A stretch of 64,000 bases of DNA from Streptomyces sp. H39-S7 (GTDB lineage Bacteria; Actinomycetota; Actinomycetes; Streptomycetales; Streptomycetaceae): assembly GCF_027158205.1 (NCBI RefSeq), contig NZ_JAPVLU010000013.1, positions 124,001 to 188,000 of the forward strand, read 5' to 3'. The notes under the pieces were generated by a model, which did not search any database, was not told the origin of the DNA, and worked only from the letters and a program-made list of their open reading frames with translations. Made by a program: the position numbers and the translations under genes. Positions 33,390 to 42,666 of the stretch are shown here, one piece after another (position 1 is the stretch's first letter; every line of letters begins with the position of its first letter).

Positions 33390-34658
33390 TCAGGCCCGTC
33401 CGGCGGTCGAGGGGACCTGCGGTGCCGCCGCGGCGGGCACCCGGCCGACCCGCCGCACCCCCGGCACCAGCGCCGTTCCCAGGCAGGCGGCCGCCACCAG
33501 CACGGCCGCGACCGCCAGGGGGGTCGCCGTCCCCCACGCGTTGGCGGCGAGCGGCGCGGCGGCGTAGCCGACCGGCATCGCGGCGAGCGAGAGCAGCCAG
33601 TCGTAGGAGGTGACGCGGGCCAGCACGCCGGCCGGAACGGCGTCCTGCACGGTGGTCTCCCACACCGGGTTGAGGAAACCGAGCGCGCCCAGCGCGATGC
33701 CGTAGGAGGCGATGAGCAGCGGGGCGGGGGCGGCCACGGCGAGCAGGATCAGCGGCAGCGCGTACGTCGCGAGGCCGAGGTTGGCCACCAGGACGGGGCG
33801 GGAAAGCTTGGCGCGGCTCGCCAGCAGGGAGCCCACGACCAGGCCCGCGGTACTCGCCTGGAGCAGGTAGATCCACACGTCGTCCCCGCCGAGCCGGTCG
33901 CGGGCGACGATCGGTCCGAGGGTGGCGAGGACGGCGGCGGCGCCGTTCCAGGTGGCGTGCGCGATCAGGCTCGTCCAGTACCAGTCGCGGGACCGCACCT
34001 CGGACCAGCCCTCGACCAGGTCGGCGCGCATCGAGCGGCGGGGGATGGGCGTGCGGCGGACGCGGATCGCGGCCAGCAGTGCGGCGCTGGCCGCGAAGGT
34101 CGCCGCGTCCAGGACGAAGGCCCAGCCGGGTCCCGCGGTGAAGACCAGCAGCCCGGCGACGCCGGGCCCGCCGAAGAAGGCGGCGTTGCGCGCGGCGGAC
34201 ATCAGCGAGTTGGCCTTCTGCCGTTCCGGTCCTTCGGTGGTGCCGGTGACGAGCGGGGACGCGGTCGGCATGGCGAACGCGGAGGCGATGCCGCCGACGA
34301 CCTCGGCTGCGGCTATGTGGAGGAGCTGCGGGTCGCTGCCGATGAGTTCGGCGCCGACGAAGAGCTGGGCGGCGCACCGGACGAGGTCGGTGACCAGGGC
34401 GACCTTGCGGACGTCGAACCGGTCGCCGAGGACGCCGCCGAGGGGGAGCAGGAGCAGTTTGGGGACCATCGAGCAGCCGAGGACGATGGCGAGCGCGGTG
34501 GCCGACCCGTCGGTGGCCCGGGTGATGGCGATGGCCAGCGCGGCCGGGACGACGGCGTCGCCGAGGGCCGACAGGGTGCGGCCGATGAAGAGCAGCCGGA
34601 AGGAGTGCAGCCGGAGGGGGTGCGTCGGTGGGGTCACGTCAGAAATGTATTTCGACAC
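33390..34658 (-). CDS. MFS transporter
   Basis: 422 residues with twelve hydrophobic helices of the MFS_1/MFS_3 (enterobactin-exporter like) type. The loop-2 motif appears as G-G-V-L-G-D-R-F-D-V-R-K-V (GxLaDrxxxrxx). The start R-L-H-S-F-R-L-L-F-I-G-R-T-L-S is typical. I choose the GTG at 34658 for a GAAAGG ribosome site; GTG at 34637 is another option. The gene is divergent from the MarR regulator. The start lies inside a nested palindrome, so repressor binding would block it. Probably a drug or metabolite exporter under MarR control. Confidence 0.88.
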   Translation of the reverse strand: MSKYISDVTPPTHPLRLHSFRLLFIGRTLSALGDAVVPAALAIAITRATDGSATALAIVLGCSMVPKLLLLPLGGVLGDRFDVRKVALVTDLVRCAAQLFVGAELIGSDPQLLHIAAAEVVGGIASAFAMPTASPLVTGTTEGPERQKANSLMSAARNAAFFGGPGVAGLLVFTAGPGWAFVLDAATFAASAALLAAIRVRRTPIPRRSMRADLVEGWSEVRSRDWYWTSLIAHATWNGAAAVLATLGPIVARDRLGGDDVWIYLLQASTAGLVVGSLLASRAKLSRPVLVANLGLATYALPLILLAVAAPAPLLIASYGIALGALGFLNPVWETTVQDAVPAGVLARVTSYDWLLSLAAMPVGYAAAPLAANAWGTATPLAVAAVLVAAACLGTALVPGVRRVGRVPAAAAPQVPSTAGRA

Positions 34659-34687
34659 CGAACCTTTCGTCAACGAATAATTCGGTG
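34656..34687. promoter_or_regulatory. MarR operator, nested palindrome
   Basis: An outer repeat CACCGAA (34656-34662) / TTCGGTG (34681-34687) and an inner repeat TTCGT/ACGAA (34666-34677) share exactly the same centre (34671.5). The 32-bp symmetric element sits in the divergent gap between the MFS and MarR starts. MarR proteins use such palindromes. The MFS GTG start is part of the left outer arm. Confidence 0.6.
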
Positions 34688-34715
34688 CCGACGGAACGGG
34701 GCGTAACATGAAGCC

Positions 34716-35276
34716 ATGAGCGCCCAGGACCAGGCCCGCGACCGGACCGACGAGCACGTCGCGCGCTGGCTGCCCGTCCTCCCCGACCTCGACCCCGACA
34801 TCGAGGGCGCGGTCACGAGGATGAAGATGATCGCCCACCATCTGCGCCGGTTCCGGGACCAGTCGCTCGCCGACTACGACCTCCAGCGGCACGAGTTCGA
34901 GACGCTGCACGCGCTGGCCGGCCGCGGCGGCCAGGCCAGCCCCTCGGAGCTCGCCGCCGACCTGGACATGGCACCCGCCTCCATCACCGGCCGGCTCGAC
35001 ACGCTCGCCCACCGCGGCTTCGTCCGCCGCACCCCCTCCGCGAAGGACCGCCGCCGCGTCGACATCGAACTGACGGAGGAGGGCCGGGCCACCTGGCTCG
35101 GCTCGATGGACGTGCTCGGCGACGAGGAGTACCGGCTGCTCGGCGCGCTCGACGCCGACGAGCGCCGGACCCTCTCCGACCTGCTGCGCCGAATCCTGTT
35201 GGCGGCGGAGGACGTTCAGGGCTTGCGTGAGAGCCCCCTCGAACCCGTACGTTCGATCCATGCCAACGACACCTGA
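34716..35276 (+). CDS. MarR-family transcriptional regulator
   Basis: 186 residues, a winged-helix dimer. Core features are M-K-M-I-A-H-H-L-R-R-F-R (dimer helix), L-A-A-D-L-D-M-A-P-A-S-I-T-G-R-L-D-T-L (recognition region), and the wing R-T-P-S-A-K-D-R-R-R-V-D (DxR motif). It is divergent from the MFS gene across a nested palindrome that is its likely operator. The downstream CMD-domain gene starts inside its last codons, so both might be co-expressed. The effector is unknown. Confidence 0.92.
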   Translation: MSAQDQARDRTDEHVARWLPVLPDLDPDIEGAVTRMKMIAHHLRRFRDQSLADYDLQRHEFETLHALAGRGGQASPSELAADLDMAPASITGRLDTLAHRGFVRRTPSAKDRRRVDIELTEEGRATWLGSMDVLGDEEYRLLGALDADERRTLSDLLRRILLAAEDVQGLRESPLEPVRSIHANDT

Positions 35277-36102
35277 GAACGCCGCGGCCGAGGTTCCCTC
35301 CGAGCGCTACGCGCGTGGCCTCGCCGTGCTGCAGAAGATCGCCGGCACCGAGCGGCCCGCCGTGCTCGACGCACTCGCCGGGATCGCCCCCGACCTGGGA
35401 CGGTTCACCGTCGAGTTCGGCTACGGCGACATCATCTCCCGCCCCGGCCTGACGCTTCCGCAGCGGCAGTTGGCCACCATCTCGGCGCTCGCCGCGATGG
35501 GCAACGCGGCCCCGCAACTGCGCTTCCACGTCGACGGGGCGCTCAATGTCGGCATCAGCCGCCGCGAGATCGTGGAGACGTTCATCCACGCCGGTATCTA
35601 CGCGGGCTTCCCGGCCGCGCTCAACGCCCTCACCATCGCCCGCGAGGTCTTCGCCGCGCGCAAGGAGTCCGGCGACGCCGGGCCCGTCGCCCCGGCCACC
35701 CCGAGCGAGCCGGGCACCACCCGCTACGAACGCGGAGCGGAGGCACTGGCCCGCATCGACGGCCACGCCGGCGAATCGGTCGTCGCCTCGCTCCAGGACA
35801 TCGCCCCCGACCTGGCCCGCTACCTGATCGAGTTCGCCTTCGGCGACATCTACTCCCGCACGGGCCTGGACCTCAAGTCCCGCGAACTGGCCACCATCGC
35901 CATGTGCACGGCCCTGGGCACCGCCGCCCTGCAACTCCGGGTCCACCTCCACGGCTTCCTCAACGTCGGCGGCACCGAGGACGAAGCGGTGGAGGTCATC
36001 ACGCAGATGGCGGGCTACGCCGGCTTCCCGGCAGCCCTGAACGGCATCACGGCCGCCCGCGCCGTCTTCGCGGAGCGGGCCGAGCGCCAGCACGAGCGCT
36101 GA
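35260..36102 (+). CDS. two-domain carboxymuconolactone decarboxylase family protein
   Basis: 280 residues with two CMD-type repeats (about 50-135 and 180-270). Each has the helix R-E-L-A-T-I/Q-L-A-T-I-S-A-L followed by L-R-x-H-x. Neither repeat shows the CxxC of the AhpD type, so it resembles the decarboxylase-like subfamily with E and H residues. Substrate unknown. The ATG at 35260 overlaps the end of the MarR gene by 17 nt; a TACGTT box lies 6 nt before it, so a leaderless promoter inside the MarR gene is also possible. The 36103-36230 stretch after it holds no gene. Confidence 0.85.
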   Translation: MPTTPENAAAEVPSERYARGLAVLQKIAGTERPAVLDALAGIAPDLGRFTVEFGYGDIISRPGLTLPQRQLATISALAAMGNAAPQLRFHVDGALNVGISRREIVETFIHAGIYAGFPAALNALTIAREVFAARKESGDAGPVAPATPSEPGTTRYERGAEALARIDGHAGESVVASLQDIAPDLARYLIEFAFGDIYSRTGLDLKSRELATIAMCTALGTAALQLRVHLHGFLNVGGTEDEAVEVITQMAGYAGFPAALNGITAARAVFAERAERQHER

Positions 36103-36230
36103 ACCCGGCAGGCGGCGGAGGTCAGGCGACGATCACTCGGGTTTCGAACTCGCTGGTTACCGAAGATCCGGGGCGCCCGCCGGGTGGATCCCCCGGACGG
36201 GTGAACCGCCCGCCGGAGGCGGACACGGCG

Positions 36231-36271
36231 GCGGCCCGGGCGGAAGGCCTGTGCCGTTCCGTCCGGGCCGC
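36231..36271. terminator. bidirectional terminator between CMD gene and M4 protease
   Basis: GCGGCCCGGGCGGAA (36231-36245) pairs with TTCCGTCCGGGCCGC (36257-36271) with one G-T wobble and an 11-nt loop. It lies 22 nt from the protease stop. Confidence 0.75.
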
Positions 36272-36293
36272 CACCCCGTGGGGGGCAGGTGGG

Positions 36294-38435
36294 TCAGCCG
36301 TTGGTGACGGCGGTGTCGTCGATCAGGAAGCTGGTGGCCGCGGAGGAGTCCTCGGCGCCCAGGAACTTGACGGTGACCGTCTTGCCCTTGAAGGCGGACA
36401 GGTCGAGGGTGCGCTGGACGTAGCCGCTCGGGGTGGTGTTGGAGTACGTCGCCAGGGTGGTCGTCGTGGTGCCGGAGACGACCTGGGCCTTGAGGGTGTC
36501 GTAGACCGTGGAGCCGGTCTCCTTGGTGGTGATGCCGAGCCAGAAGCTGAACTTGGGCGCGGCGGCCGTGGCCGGGATGGTCACCGACTGGGACAGGGTG
36601 TCGGTGTGGGTGGTGCCGTAGCCGTTGAGCCAGGCGTAGTACGAGCCGCCGTGGGGGGTGGCGCCGGTCTCATTGGTGATGACGCCGCTGGTCTGGGCCC
36701 AGGTGGTCGCACCCGACTCGAAGCCGGGGTTGGCCAGCAGGTTGGTGCCGGTGGGCGGGGTGGTGCCGGTTCCGCCGCAGGTGGTGGCGGTGGCGGCGAC
36801 GGCGGCTGCCGTCCAGGCCTTCTCGACCGCGGCGCACTGGGTGCTGCTGGCGCCGAACAGGTCCTTCGCCGCCTTGATGCTCGCGGTGCGGGCGCCCGGG
36901 TAGTCGGTGGCGGCCGTCATGTACGTGGAGAGCGCGCGGTACCAGATCTTGCCCGTGTCGGCGTTGCCGATGCCGGTGACGGCCGGAGCGCCGCCGCAGG
37001 TCGGGCTGTTGCCGTACGAGGAGGAGCCGGAGCCGACGGCCAGCAGGTAGAAGAAGTGGTTGCCGACGCCCGACGAGTAGTGCGGGTCGAGGTTCTTGGT
37101 GCCGGTGGTCCAGCAGGACTGCGAGACGCCGTCCTTCTTCGGGTCGTCCATGTACCGCAGCGGCGTGGTGCTGATCTTCTCGCCGATGAGGTAGTCGGGC
37201 TTGTCCGCCGCGTTGTTGGCGTTGAACTCGACCAGGGTGCCGAAGATGTCGCTGGTGGACTCGTTGAGGCCGCCCGCGTCGCCGAAGTAGTTCAGCCCCG
37301 CGGTCGCGGCGGTGACGCCGTGGCTCATCTCGTGGCCGGCCACGTCCAGCTCGGTGAACGGCTTGTCGCCGGCCGCCCCGTCGCCGTAGATCATGGCGAA
37401 GCTGTCGTCGTCCCAGCCCGCGTTGCCGTAGTTCACGCCGTAGTGCACGAAGGAACGGGCGCCGACACCGTCGTTCTTGATGCCGTTGCGGCCGTGGACG
37501 TTCTTGTAGTAGTCCCACGTGGCCTGGATGCCGTAGTGCGCGTCGACGGCGACCGTGGCGCGGTCGGTCAGGGCGCCGTTGCCCCAGACGTTGTCCGTGT
37601 CGGTGAAGGCGCCGCCCCAGCCCGCCGGGGGCGAGTCGTTGGTGGCGGTCTTGTTCAGCGCGTCGCGGGTCTCCCCGTTGCCGCGGGTCGGGTCCAGCAG
37701 CTGGTAGCCGCCGCTGACACTGGTGGTGCCCAGGGTCACGTCGCCGACCTGGTAGCCGTGACCCGTGCCCGAGGCCGCGGCGCCCGCGACGGAGGCGGCG
37801 GGGGCGGTCGCCTGGTTCTGGCCTGCGACCACCGTGCTGATGAAGCTGTTCCACGACTGACCGGCGGCGCCGGTCCGCGCGTTCACCAGGACGTGCAGGT
37901 GGCTCGGCGACTGGTCGGGCGCGGTGCCGTTGACGACGACCTGCCAGACCAGCTGGGGCGCGGCCGACGTGGCGTCGACGACCAGGGTGGCCGTGCTGCC
38001 GCGCTTGACGCCCTTGAACTTCTTGGCCGCCGTGGCGATGGCCTGCTTGGCGGTGATCTTCGGCGTGACCGACAGGTTCAGCGGCGCCGCCAGCGTCAGC
38101 GAGGCGTCGCGGGCGGTGCCGTCCGGAGTCGAGTGGACGACGACGTCACCGCCCAGGACCGGCAGGCCCTGGTAGGTGCGATCGAGGTGTACGTGACGCG
38201 AGCCGTCGGCGTCGACGGTCACGTCGCGTGACGTGAACACGTCGTGTGCGCCGGCCCGCACCAGCTGCGGGTGGGCGGCCACGGCGGAGTTCGCGTCACG
38301 CAGTGCCTGAGCTTCGCTCGCCTTCGGCGGGATGGGCCGGGGGTTCTTCGCGGCGCTGGCGGGGGTGCCCGCCCCGGCTATCAGAAGCCCGCTGACCGCG
38401 AGGGTGAGGGTGCTGGCGAGTACAGATCGTTTCAT
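36294..38435 (-). CDS. secreted M4 (thermolysin-type) metalloprotease with C-terminal binding domain
   Basis: 713 residues. Signal peptide (M-K-R-S-V-L-A-S, A-S-A cleavage near 28), FTP/PepSY pro-region (about 40-200) with R-T-Y-Q-G-L-P-V-L-G-G-D, then the M4 catalytic domain. The zinc motif is V-A-G-H-E-M-S-H-G (HExxH) and the third ligand is in G-G-L-N-E-S-T-S-D. Active-site G-I-G-N-A-D occurs later. After a Thr/Pro linker (about 565) a carbohydrate- or protein-binding domain begins with L-L-A-N-P-G-F-E-S-G. The protein digests extracellular protein during growth or development. Divergent from a regulator across a gap with repeated GAGTT-N2-AAC sites. Confidence 0.95.
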   Translation of the reverse strand: MKRSVLASTLTLAVSGLLIAGAGTPASAAKNPRPIPPKASEAQALRDANSAVAAHPQLVRAGAHDVFTSRDVTVDADGSRHVHLDRTYQGLPVLGGDVVVHSTPDGTARDASLTLAAPLNLSVTPKITAKQAIATAAKKFKGVKRGSTATLVVDATSAAPQLVWQVVVNGTAPDQSPSHLHVLVNARTGAAGQSWNSFISTVVAGQNQATAPAASVAGAAASGTGHGYQVGDVTLGTTSVSGGYQLLDPTRGNGETRDALNKTATNDSPPAGWGGAFTDTDNVWGNGALTDRATVAVDAHYGIQATWDYYKNVHGRNGIKNDGVGARSFVHYGVNYGNAGWDDDSFAMIYGDGAAGDKPFTELDVAGHEMSHGVTAATAGLNYFGDAGGLNESTSDIFGTLVEFNANNAADKPDYLIGEKISTTPLRYMDDPKKDGVSQSCWTTGTKNLDPHYSSGVGNHFFYLLAVGSGSSSYGNSPTCGGAPAVTGIGNADTGKIWYRALSTYMTAATDYPGARTASIKAAKDLFGASSTQCAAVEKAWTAAAVAATATTCGGTGTTPPTGTNLLANPGFESGATTWAQTSGVITNETGATPHGGSYYAWLNGYGTTHTDTLSQSVTIPATAAAPKFSFWLGITTKETGSTVYDTLKAQVVSGTTTTTLATYSNTTPSGYVQRTLDLSAFKGKTVTVKFLGAEDSSAATSFLIDDTAVTNG

Positions 38436-38475
38436 GGCCAGGGAGCATGGCGGTGGCCGCTGACCCGGGGCAACG

Positions 38476-38512
38476 GAGTTCCAACTCTGTTTAATTGCGG
38501 GAGTTGCAACAG
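38476..38512. promoter_or_regulatory. paired GAGTT-N2-AAC sites upstream of M4 protease
   Basis: GAGTTCCAACTC (38476-38487, perfect arms) and GAGTTGCAACAG (38501-38512, containing palindrome GTTGCAAC) are centred 25 bp apart. The sites lie in the 236-nt divergent gap, close to the protease start. A regulator could bind both as a tandem. No -10/-35 was convincingly seen there; 38513-38671 is otherwise unremarkable. Confidence 0.4.
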
Positions 38513-38671
38513 TTCGTTAAAGCCATGGCGCAGAAGCTGTGCGACGTCTGTGAACCATAAATCTTTGGGTAAGACTGTTCACGGCGTGATGCCCGTCACC
38601 GGAGCTTTGCCCTCCGGTCGCTAGCATGTGGCCTCCCCCCACTCGGCACGCAGGACGGACGACCCTCCCCT

Positions 38672-39604
38672 GTGACCTACAGACCGCTGCCACCAGAAAT
38701 TGCCGACGCGCTGCGCACCGGCCCCTTCGAAGCCGCTCTCGACGCCGCGGTCCGGGCCAGCGGACTGAGCATGGAACGCCTGCGGCACCGGCTCGACACC
38801 CGGGGCGTCCAGGTGAGTGTCACCACGCTCAGTTACTGGCGCCGCGGCCGCAGCCGGCCCGAACGTCCCCAGTCCCGGCAGGCCGTACGCCTGCTGGAAG
38901 AACTGCTCGCCCTCCCCTCCGACTCCCTGGTCTCCCTGCTCGGTCCGCAACGCCCGCGCGGCCGCTGGATCAACCGCCCGCCCGTCAACCTCGACGCCGC
39001 CCGGCTCTGGCAGGAGTACGAGAGCCTGCCGGGACTGCTCGGTGAGATGGGCTCCACCGACGACGGGCTCGCCCGGCTCGCCGTGCACGACCGCTACGAG
39101 ATCGACGCCAACGGCTGCGAGACGACCTGGACGACGACCCTCGTCCTGCGGGCCGAGCGCGACCGGGTGGACCGCTGCATGATCATCACCCGTGGCGACG
39201 ACCCCGCGCGGGAGCTTCCGGTCCTCACCGGGGTGCGCAACGGCCGGCCCGGCCGGGTCCGCATCGACAGCTCCGTACCGCTGGTCGTCGCCGAACTCCT
39301 GCTGGAACGGGAGCTCGCCAAAGGAGAGACCGAGGTCGTCGAGTACACCTACCAGATGCCGAGCGTGGGCGCCCGCACCACCGAGTGCGGACGCGGCTTC
39401 CCGGTGCCCATCCGGCTCTACACCCTCGAGGTGCAGTTCCATCCGGACGCCGTGCCGTTCCGCAGCCACCGCTGCGTCGGCACCACCGCGGGCGGCCCGC
39501 TGCCCGCGGTCGAACCGGTCTGGATCAGCGCCTCCGGCCGGGCGCTGTTCTCCGTCGAGGACCCGCAGCCCGGCTTCCAGGCGCTGCGCTGGGAGTGGGA
39601 GTAG
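38672..39604 (+). CDS. HTH (XRE-like) regulator of unknown function
   Basis: 310 residues. The N-terminal 75 residues contain a helix-turn-helix-like region (S-M-E-R-L-R-H-R-L-D-T-R-G-V-Q-V-S-V-T-T-L) followed by W-R-R-G-R-S-R-P-E-R. The rest (about 95-310) is a beta-rich region without a known signature; it ends G-F-Q-A-L-R-W-E-W. A family of Streptomyces XRE-type proteins with this tail exists as I recall, but no function is known. The start at 38672 (GTG) has no good ribosome site. It converges on sdhB and is divergent from the M4 protease, so it may control the protease. Confidence 0.8.
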   Translation: MTYRPLPPEIADALRTGPFEAALDAAVRASGLSMERLRHRLDTRGVQVSVTTLSYWRRGRSRPERPQSRQAVRLLEELLALPSDSLVSLLGPQRPRGRWINRPPVNLDAARLWQEYESLPGLLGEMGSTDDGLARLAVHDRYEIDANGCETTWTTTLVLRAERDRVDRCMIITRGDDPARELPVLTGVRNGRPGRVRIDSSVPLVVAELLLERELAKGETEVVEYTYQMPSVGARTTECGRGFPVPIRLYTLEVQFHPDAVPFRSHRCVGTTAGGPLPAVEPVWISASGRALFSVEDPQPGFQALRWEWE

Positions 39605-39623
39605 CCCTCAGCCGCGGGAAGTA

Positions 39624-40406
39624 CTAGAAGCGACGCGTGATCAGCGCGCGCTTCACTTCCTGGATGGCCTTCGTGACCTCGATGCCACGGGGGCACGCGT
39701 CGGTGCAGTTGAACGTCGTGCGGCAGCGCCAGACGCCGTCCTTGTCGTTCAGGATCTCCAGTCGCTGCTCACCGCCCTCGTCGCGCGAGTCGAAGATGAA
39801 GCGGTGCGCGTTGACGATCGCGGCCGGCCCGAAGTACTGGCCGTCGTTCCAGAACACCGGGCAGGACGACGTGCACGCGGCGCACAGGATGCACTTGGTG
39901 GTGTCGTCGAAGCGCTCGCGGTCCTCGGCGGACTGCAGGCGCTCGCGCGTCGGCTCGTTGCCCTTGGTGATCAGGAAGGGCATCACGTCGCGGTAGGCCT
40001 GGAAGAACGGGTCCATGTCGACGATCAGGTCCTTCAGGACCGTCAGGCCCTTGATGGGCTCGACCGTGATCGGCTTCTCCGGGTTGAGGTCCTTGATCAG
40101 CGTCTTGCACGCCAGCCGGTTGCGGCCGTTGATGCGCATGGCGTCCGAACCGCAGATGCCGTGGGCGCAGGAGCGCCGGAAGGTCAGCGTGCCGTCGAGC
40201 TCCCACTTGATCTTGTGGAGGGCGTCGAGGACGCGCTCCTTGGGATCGATCGGGAACTGGTAGTCGACCCACTCGACCGTGTCCGAGACCTCCGGGTTGA
40301 ACCGGCGGACCCGCATCGTGATCGTGATCAGGTGACCTGCGCCGGCCTCGGCGGCGTCGAGGGCATCGGAATGCCCGGCGGCCTTGTCGAGCGTCGGGGT
40401 GCTCAT
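39624..40406 (-). CDS. sdhB: succinate dehydrogenase iron-sulfur subunit
   Basis: 260 residues. It carries three iron-sulfur clusters between SdhA and the membrane subunits. The ligand groups are C-A-H-G-I-C-G-S-D (2Fe-2S), C-I-L-C-A-A-C-T-S-S-C-P (4Fe-4S) and C-T-D-A-C-P (3Fe-4S). It is the last gene of sdhCDAB. The ATG overlaps the sdhA stop by one base (TGATG). An N-terminal 25-residue extension precedes the ferredoxin domain. Functions in the TCA cycle and respiration at the membrane. Confidence 0.97.
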   Translation of the reverse strand: MSTPTLDKAAGHSDALDAAEAGAGHLITITMRVRRFNPEVSDTVEWVDYQFPIDPKERVLDALHKIKWELDGTLTFRRSCAHGICGSDAMRINGRNRLACKTLIKDLNPEKPITVEPIKGLTVLKDLIVDMDPFFQAYRDVMPFLITKGNEPTRERLQSAEDRERFDDTTKCILCAACTSSCPVFWNDGQYFGPAAIVNAHRFIFDSRDEGGEQRLEILNDKDGVWRCRTTFNCTDACPRGIEVTKAIQEVKRALITRRF

Positions 40407-42160
40407 CAGTACTTACGCTCCATCGGCTGGTAGCGGGTCACCACGACCGGCTTGTAGTCGAGACGGATCGACTCGTTGCCGGCGGAGTCCGTCTCGCGGT
40501 ACGCCATGGTGTGCCGCTGGAAGTTGACGTCGTCGCGGGTGGGGTAGTCCTCACGGTAGTGACCGCCGCGGGACTCCTTGCGCGCCAGCGCGGACACGGC
40601 CATGACCTCGGCCAGGTCGAGCAGGTTGCCCAGCTCGATGGCTTCCAGCAGGTCGGTGTTGAAGCGCTTGCCCTTGTCCTGGACGGACACGTTCTTGTAG
40701 CGCTCGCGCAGCGCGCCGATCGTCTCGACGGCCGTCTTGATCGTCTGCTCGGTACGGAACACCATCACGTTGGTGTCCATGCACTCCTGCAGCTCCTTGC
40801 GGATGTCCGCGACCCGCTCGGTGCCGGTGTTGTTGCGCAGGCCCTCGACCTGGGCGACGACCCGGGAGGCCGGGTCCTCCGGCAGCTCGATGTGGTCCGT
40901 GGTCGCCGAGTACTCGGCGGCCGCGATGCCCGACCGGCGCCCGAAGACGTTGATGTCGAGCAGCGAGTTGGTGCCGAGGCGGTTGGCGCCGTGCACCGAG
41001 ACGCAGGCGACCTCGCCGGCGGCGTACAGGCCGGGGACGACGGTGGTGTTGTCGCTCAGCACCTCGCCCTGGACGTTGGTGGGGATGCCGCCCATGGCGT
41101 AGTGCGCGGTCGGCTGGATCGGGATCGGGTCCGTGTAGGGCTCGATGCCGAGGTACGTCCGCGCGAACTCGGTGATGTCGGGCAGCTTGGCGTCCAGCTG
41201 CTCCGGCGGGAGGTGCGTGAGGTCGAGGTAGACGTGGTCGCCCTCGGGACCGCAGCCGCGGCCCTCACGGATCTCGGTGTAGATGGAGCGCGAGACGACG
41301 TCGCGGGAGGCGAGGTCCTTCATGACGGGCGCGTACTTCTCCATGAAGCGCTCACCGTCCTTGTTGCGGAGGATGCCGCCCTCGCCGCGGGCGCCCTCGG
41401 TGAGGAGGATGCCCATGCGCCAGATGCCCGTCGGGTGGAACTGGAAGAACTCCATGTCCTCCAGCGGCAGCCCGCGCCGGTACGCGACGGCCTGGCCGTC
41501 GCCGGTCAGGGTGTGCGCGTTGGAGGTCACCTTGAAGAACTTGCCGGTGCCGCCCGAGGCGAAGATGACGGCCTTCGCCTGGAAGATGTGGATCTCGCCG
41601 GTGGCCAGCTCGTACGCGACGACGCCGGCGGTCCGCTGGACGCCGTCGACCTCGGCGAGGAGCAGGTCCAGGACGTAGAACTCGTTGAAGAACTCCACAC
41701 CCTCCTTGACGCAGTTCTGGTACAGCGTCTGGAGGATCATGTGCCCGGTGCGGTCCGACGCGTAGCAGGCGCGGCGCACGGCGGCCTCGCCGTGGCTGCG
41801 GGTGTGCCCGCCGAACCGGCGCTGGTCGATCTTGCCCTCGGGCGTCCGGTTGAAGGGCAGGCCCATCCGCTCGAGGTCGAGGACCGCGTCGATGGCCTCC
41901 TTCGCCAGGATCTCGGCGGCGTCCTGGTCGACCAGGTAGTCGCCACCCTTGACCGTGTCGAAGGTGTGCCACTCCCAGTTGTCCTCCTCGACGTTCGCGA
42001 GGGCGGCGGCCATGCCGCCCTGCGCGGCGCCGGTGTGGGAGCGCGTCGGGTAGAGCTTCGTCAGAACGGCGGTGCGGCTGCGCTTCGTCGACTCGATGGC
42101 CGCGCGCATACCGGCGCCGCCGGCGCCGACGATGACGGTGTCGTACTTGTGGATCTGCAT
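40406..42160 (-). CDS. sdhA: succinate dehydrogenase flavoprotein subunit
   Basis: 584 residues. It holds the covalent FAD and oxidises succinate. Visible are [11 protein letters not shown] (Rossmann), [10 protein letters not shown] (the flavinylation His), G-H-T-R-S-H-G-E-A, and the catalytic Arg region in R-L-G-T-N-S-L-L-D. Its C-terminal R-E-D-Y-P-T-R-D-D is canonical. It is third in the sdhCDAB operon; the sdhD stop lies 28 nt upstream. Its own stop overlaps sdhB. Confidence 0.98.
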   Translation of the reverse strand: MQIHKYDTVIVGAGGAGMRAAIESTKRSRTAVLTKLYPTRSHTGAAQGGMAAALANVEEDNWEWHTFDTVKGGDYLVDQDAAEILAKEAIDAVLDLERMGLPFNRTPEGKIDQRRFGGHTRSHGEAAVRRACYASDRTGHMILQTLYQNCVKEGVEFFNEFYVLDLLLAEVDGVQRTAGVVAYELATGEIHIFQAKAVIFASGGTGKFFKVTSNAHTLTGDGQAVAYRRGLPLEDMEFFQFHPTGIWRMGILLTEGARGEGGILRNKDGERFMEKYAPVMKDLASRDVVSRSIYTEIREGRGCGPEGDHVYLDLTHLPPEQLDAKLPDITEFARTYLGIEPYTDPIPIQPTAHYAMGGIPTNVQGEVLSDNTTVVPGLYAAGEVACVSVHGANRLGTNSLLDINVFGRRSGIAAAEYSATTDHIELPEDPASRVVAQVEGLRNNTGTERVADIRKELQECMDTNVMVFRTEQTIKTAVETIGALRERYKNVSVQDKGKRFNTDLLEAIELGNLLDLAEVMAVSALARKESRGGHYREDYPTRDDVNFQRHTMAYRETDSAGNESIRLDYKPVVVTRYQPMERKY

Positions 42161-42187
42161 GGGGTTGTTTCCCTGTCCGTCCCTGGC

Positions 42188-42664
42188 CTAGCGGATGTTC
42201 GGGTCGAAGGTGAAGATCACCAGCGTGCCGAGCACGATCGTGAACGCCGTTGCGGTGAACAGCAGCGTCTTCAGCCAGAACCGGGTGTTCGCCTGCTCGG
42301 CGTAGTCGTTGATGACGGTGCGCAGACCGTTGCCGCCGTGCAGCATGGCCAGCCACAGCATGACCAGGTCCCAGCCCTGCCAGAACGGCGAGGCCCAGCG
42401 GCCGGCCACGAAGGCGAAGCCGACCTTGGTCACGCCGCCGTCGAGCACCAGCTGGATCAGCAGGTGGCCCAGCACCAGGACGACGAGCACGACGCCGGAC
42501 AGGCGCATGAACAGCCAGCCGTACAGCTCGAAGTTGGTGCGGGCGGCCCCTGGCGAGCGCAGCGTGCGCTTGGTGCGGGCGCGCGGTGCCTCGATGAACG
42601 GCGCCGGGTTCTCCGGGCTGAACGAGGCACTGGAGGAGCTGAGCTCCACGGAGTCAGTAGTCAT
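42188..42664 (-). CDS. sdhD: succinate dehydrogenase membrane anchor subunit
   Basis: 158 residues with three transmembrane helices. The heme/quinone-site region is L-A-M-L-H-G-G-N-G-L-R-T-V-I-N-D-Y (the His lies in helix 2). The N-terminal 45 residues are charged and cytoplasmic. The ATG at 42664 lies 2 nt after the sdhC stop. Membrane anchor of complex II. Confidence 0.92.
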   Translation of the reverse strand: MTTDSVELSSSSASFSPENPAPFIEAPRARTKRTLRSPGAARTNFELYGWLFMRLSGVVLVVLVLGHLLIQLVLDGGVTKVGFAFVAGRWASPFWQGWDLVMLWLAMLHGGNGLRTVINDYAEQANTRFWLKTLLFTATAFTIVLGTLVIFTFDPNIR

Positions 42665-42666
42665 GC

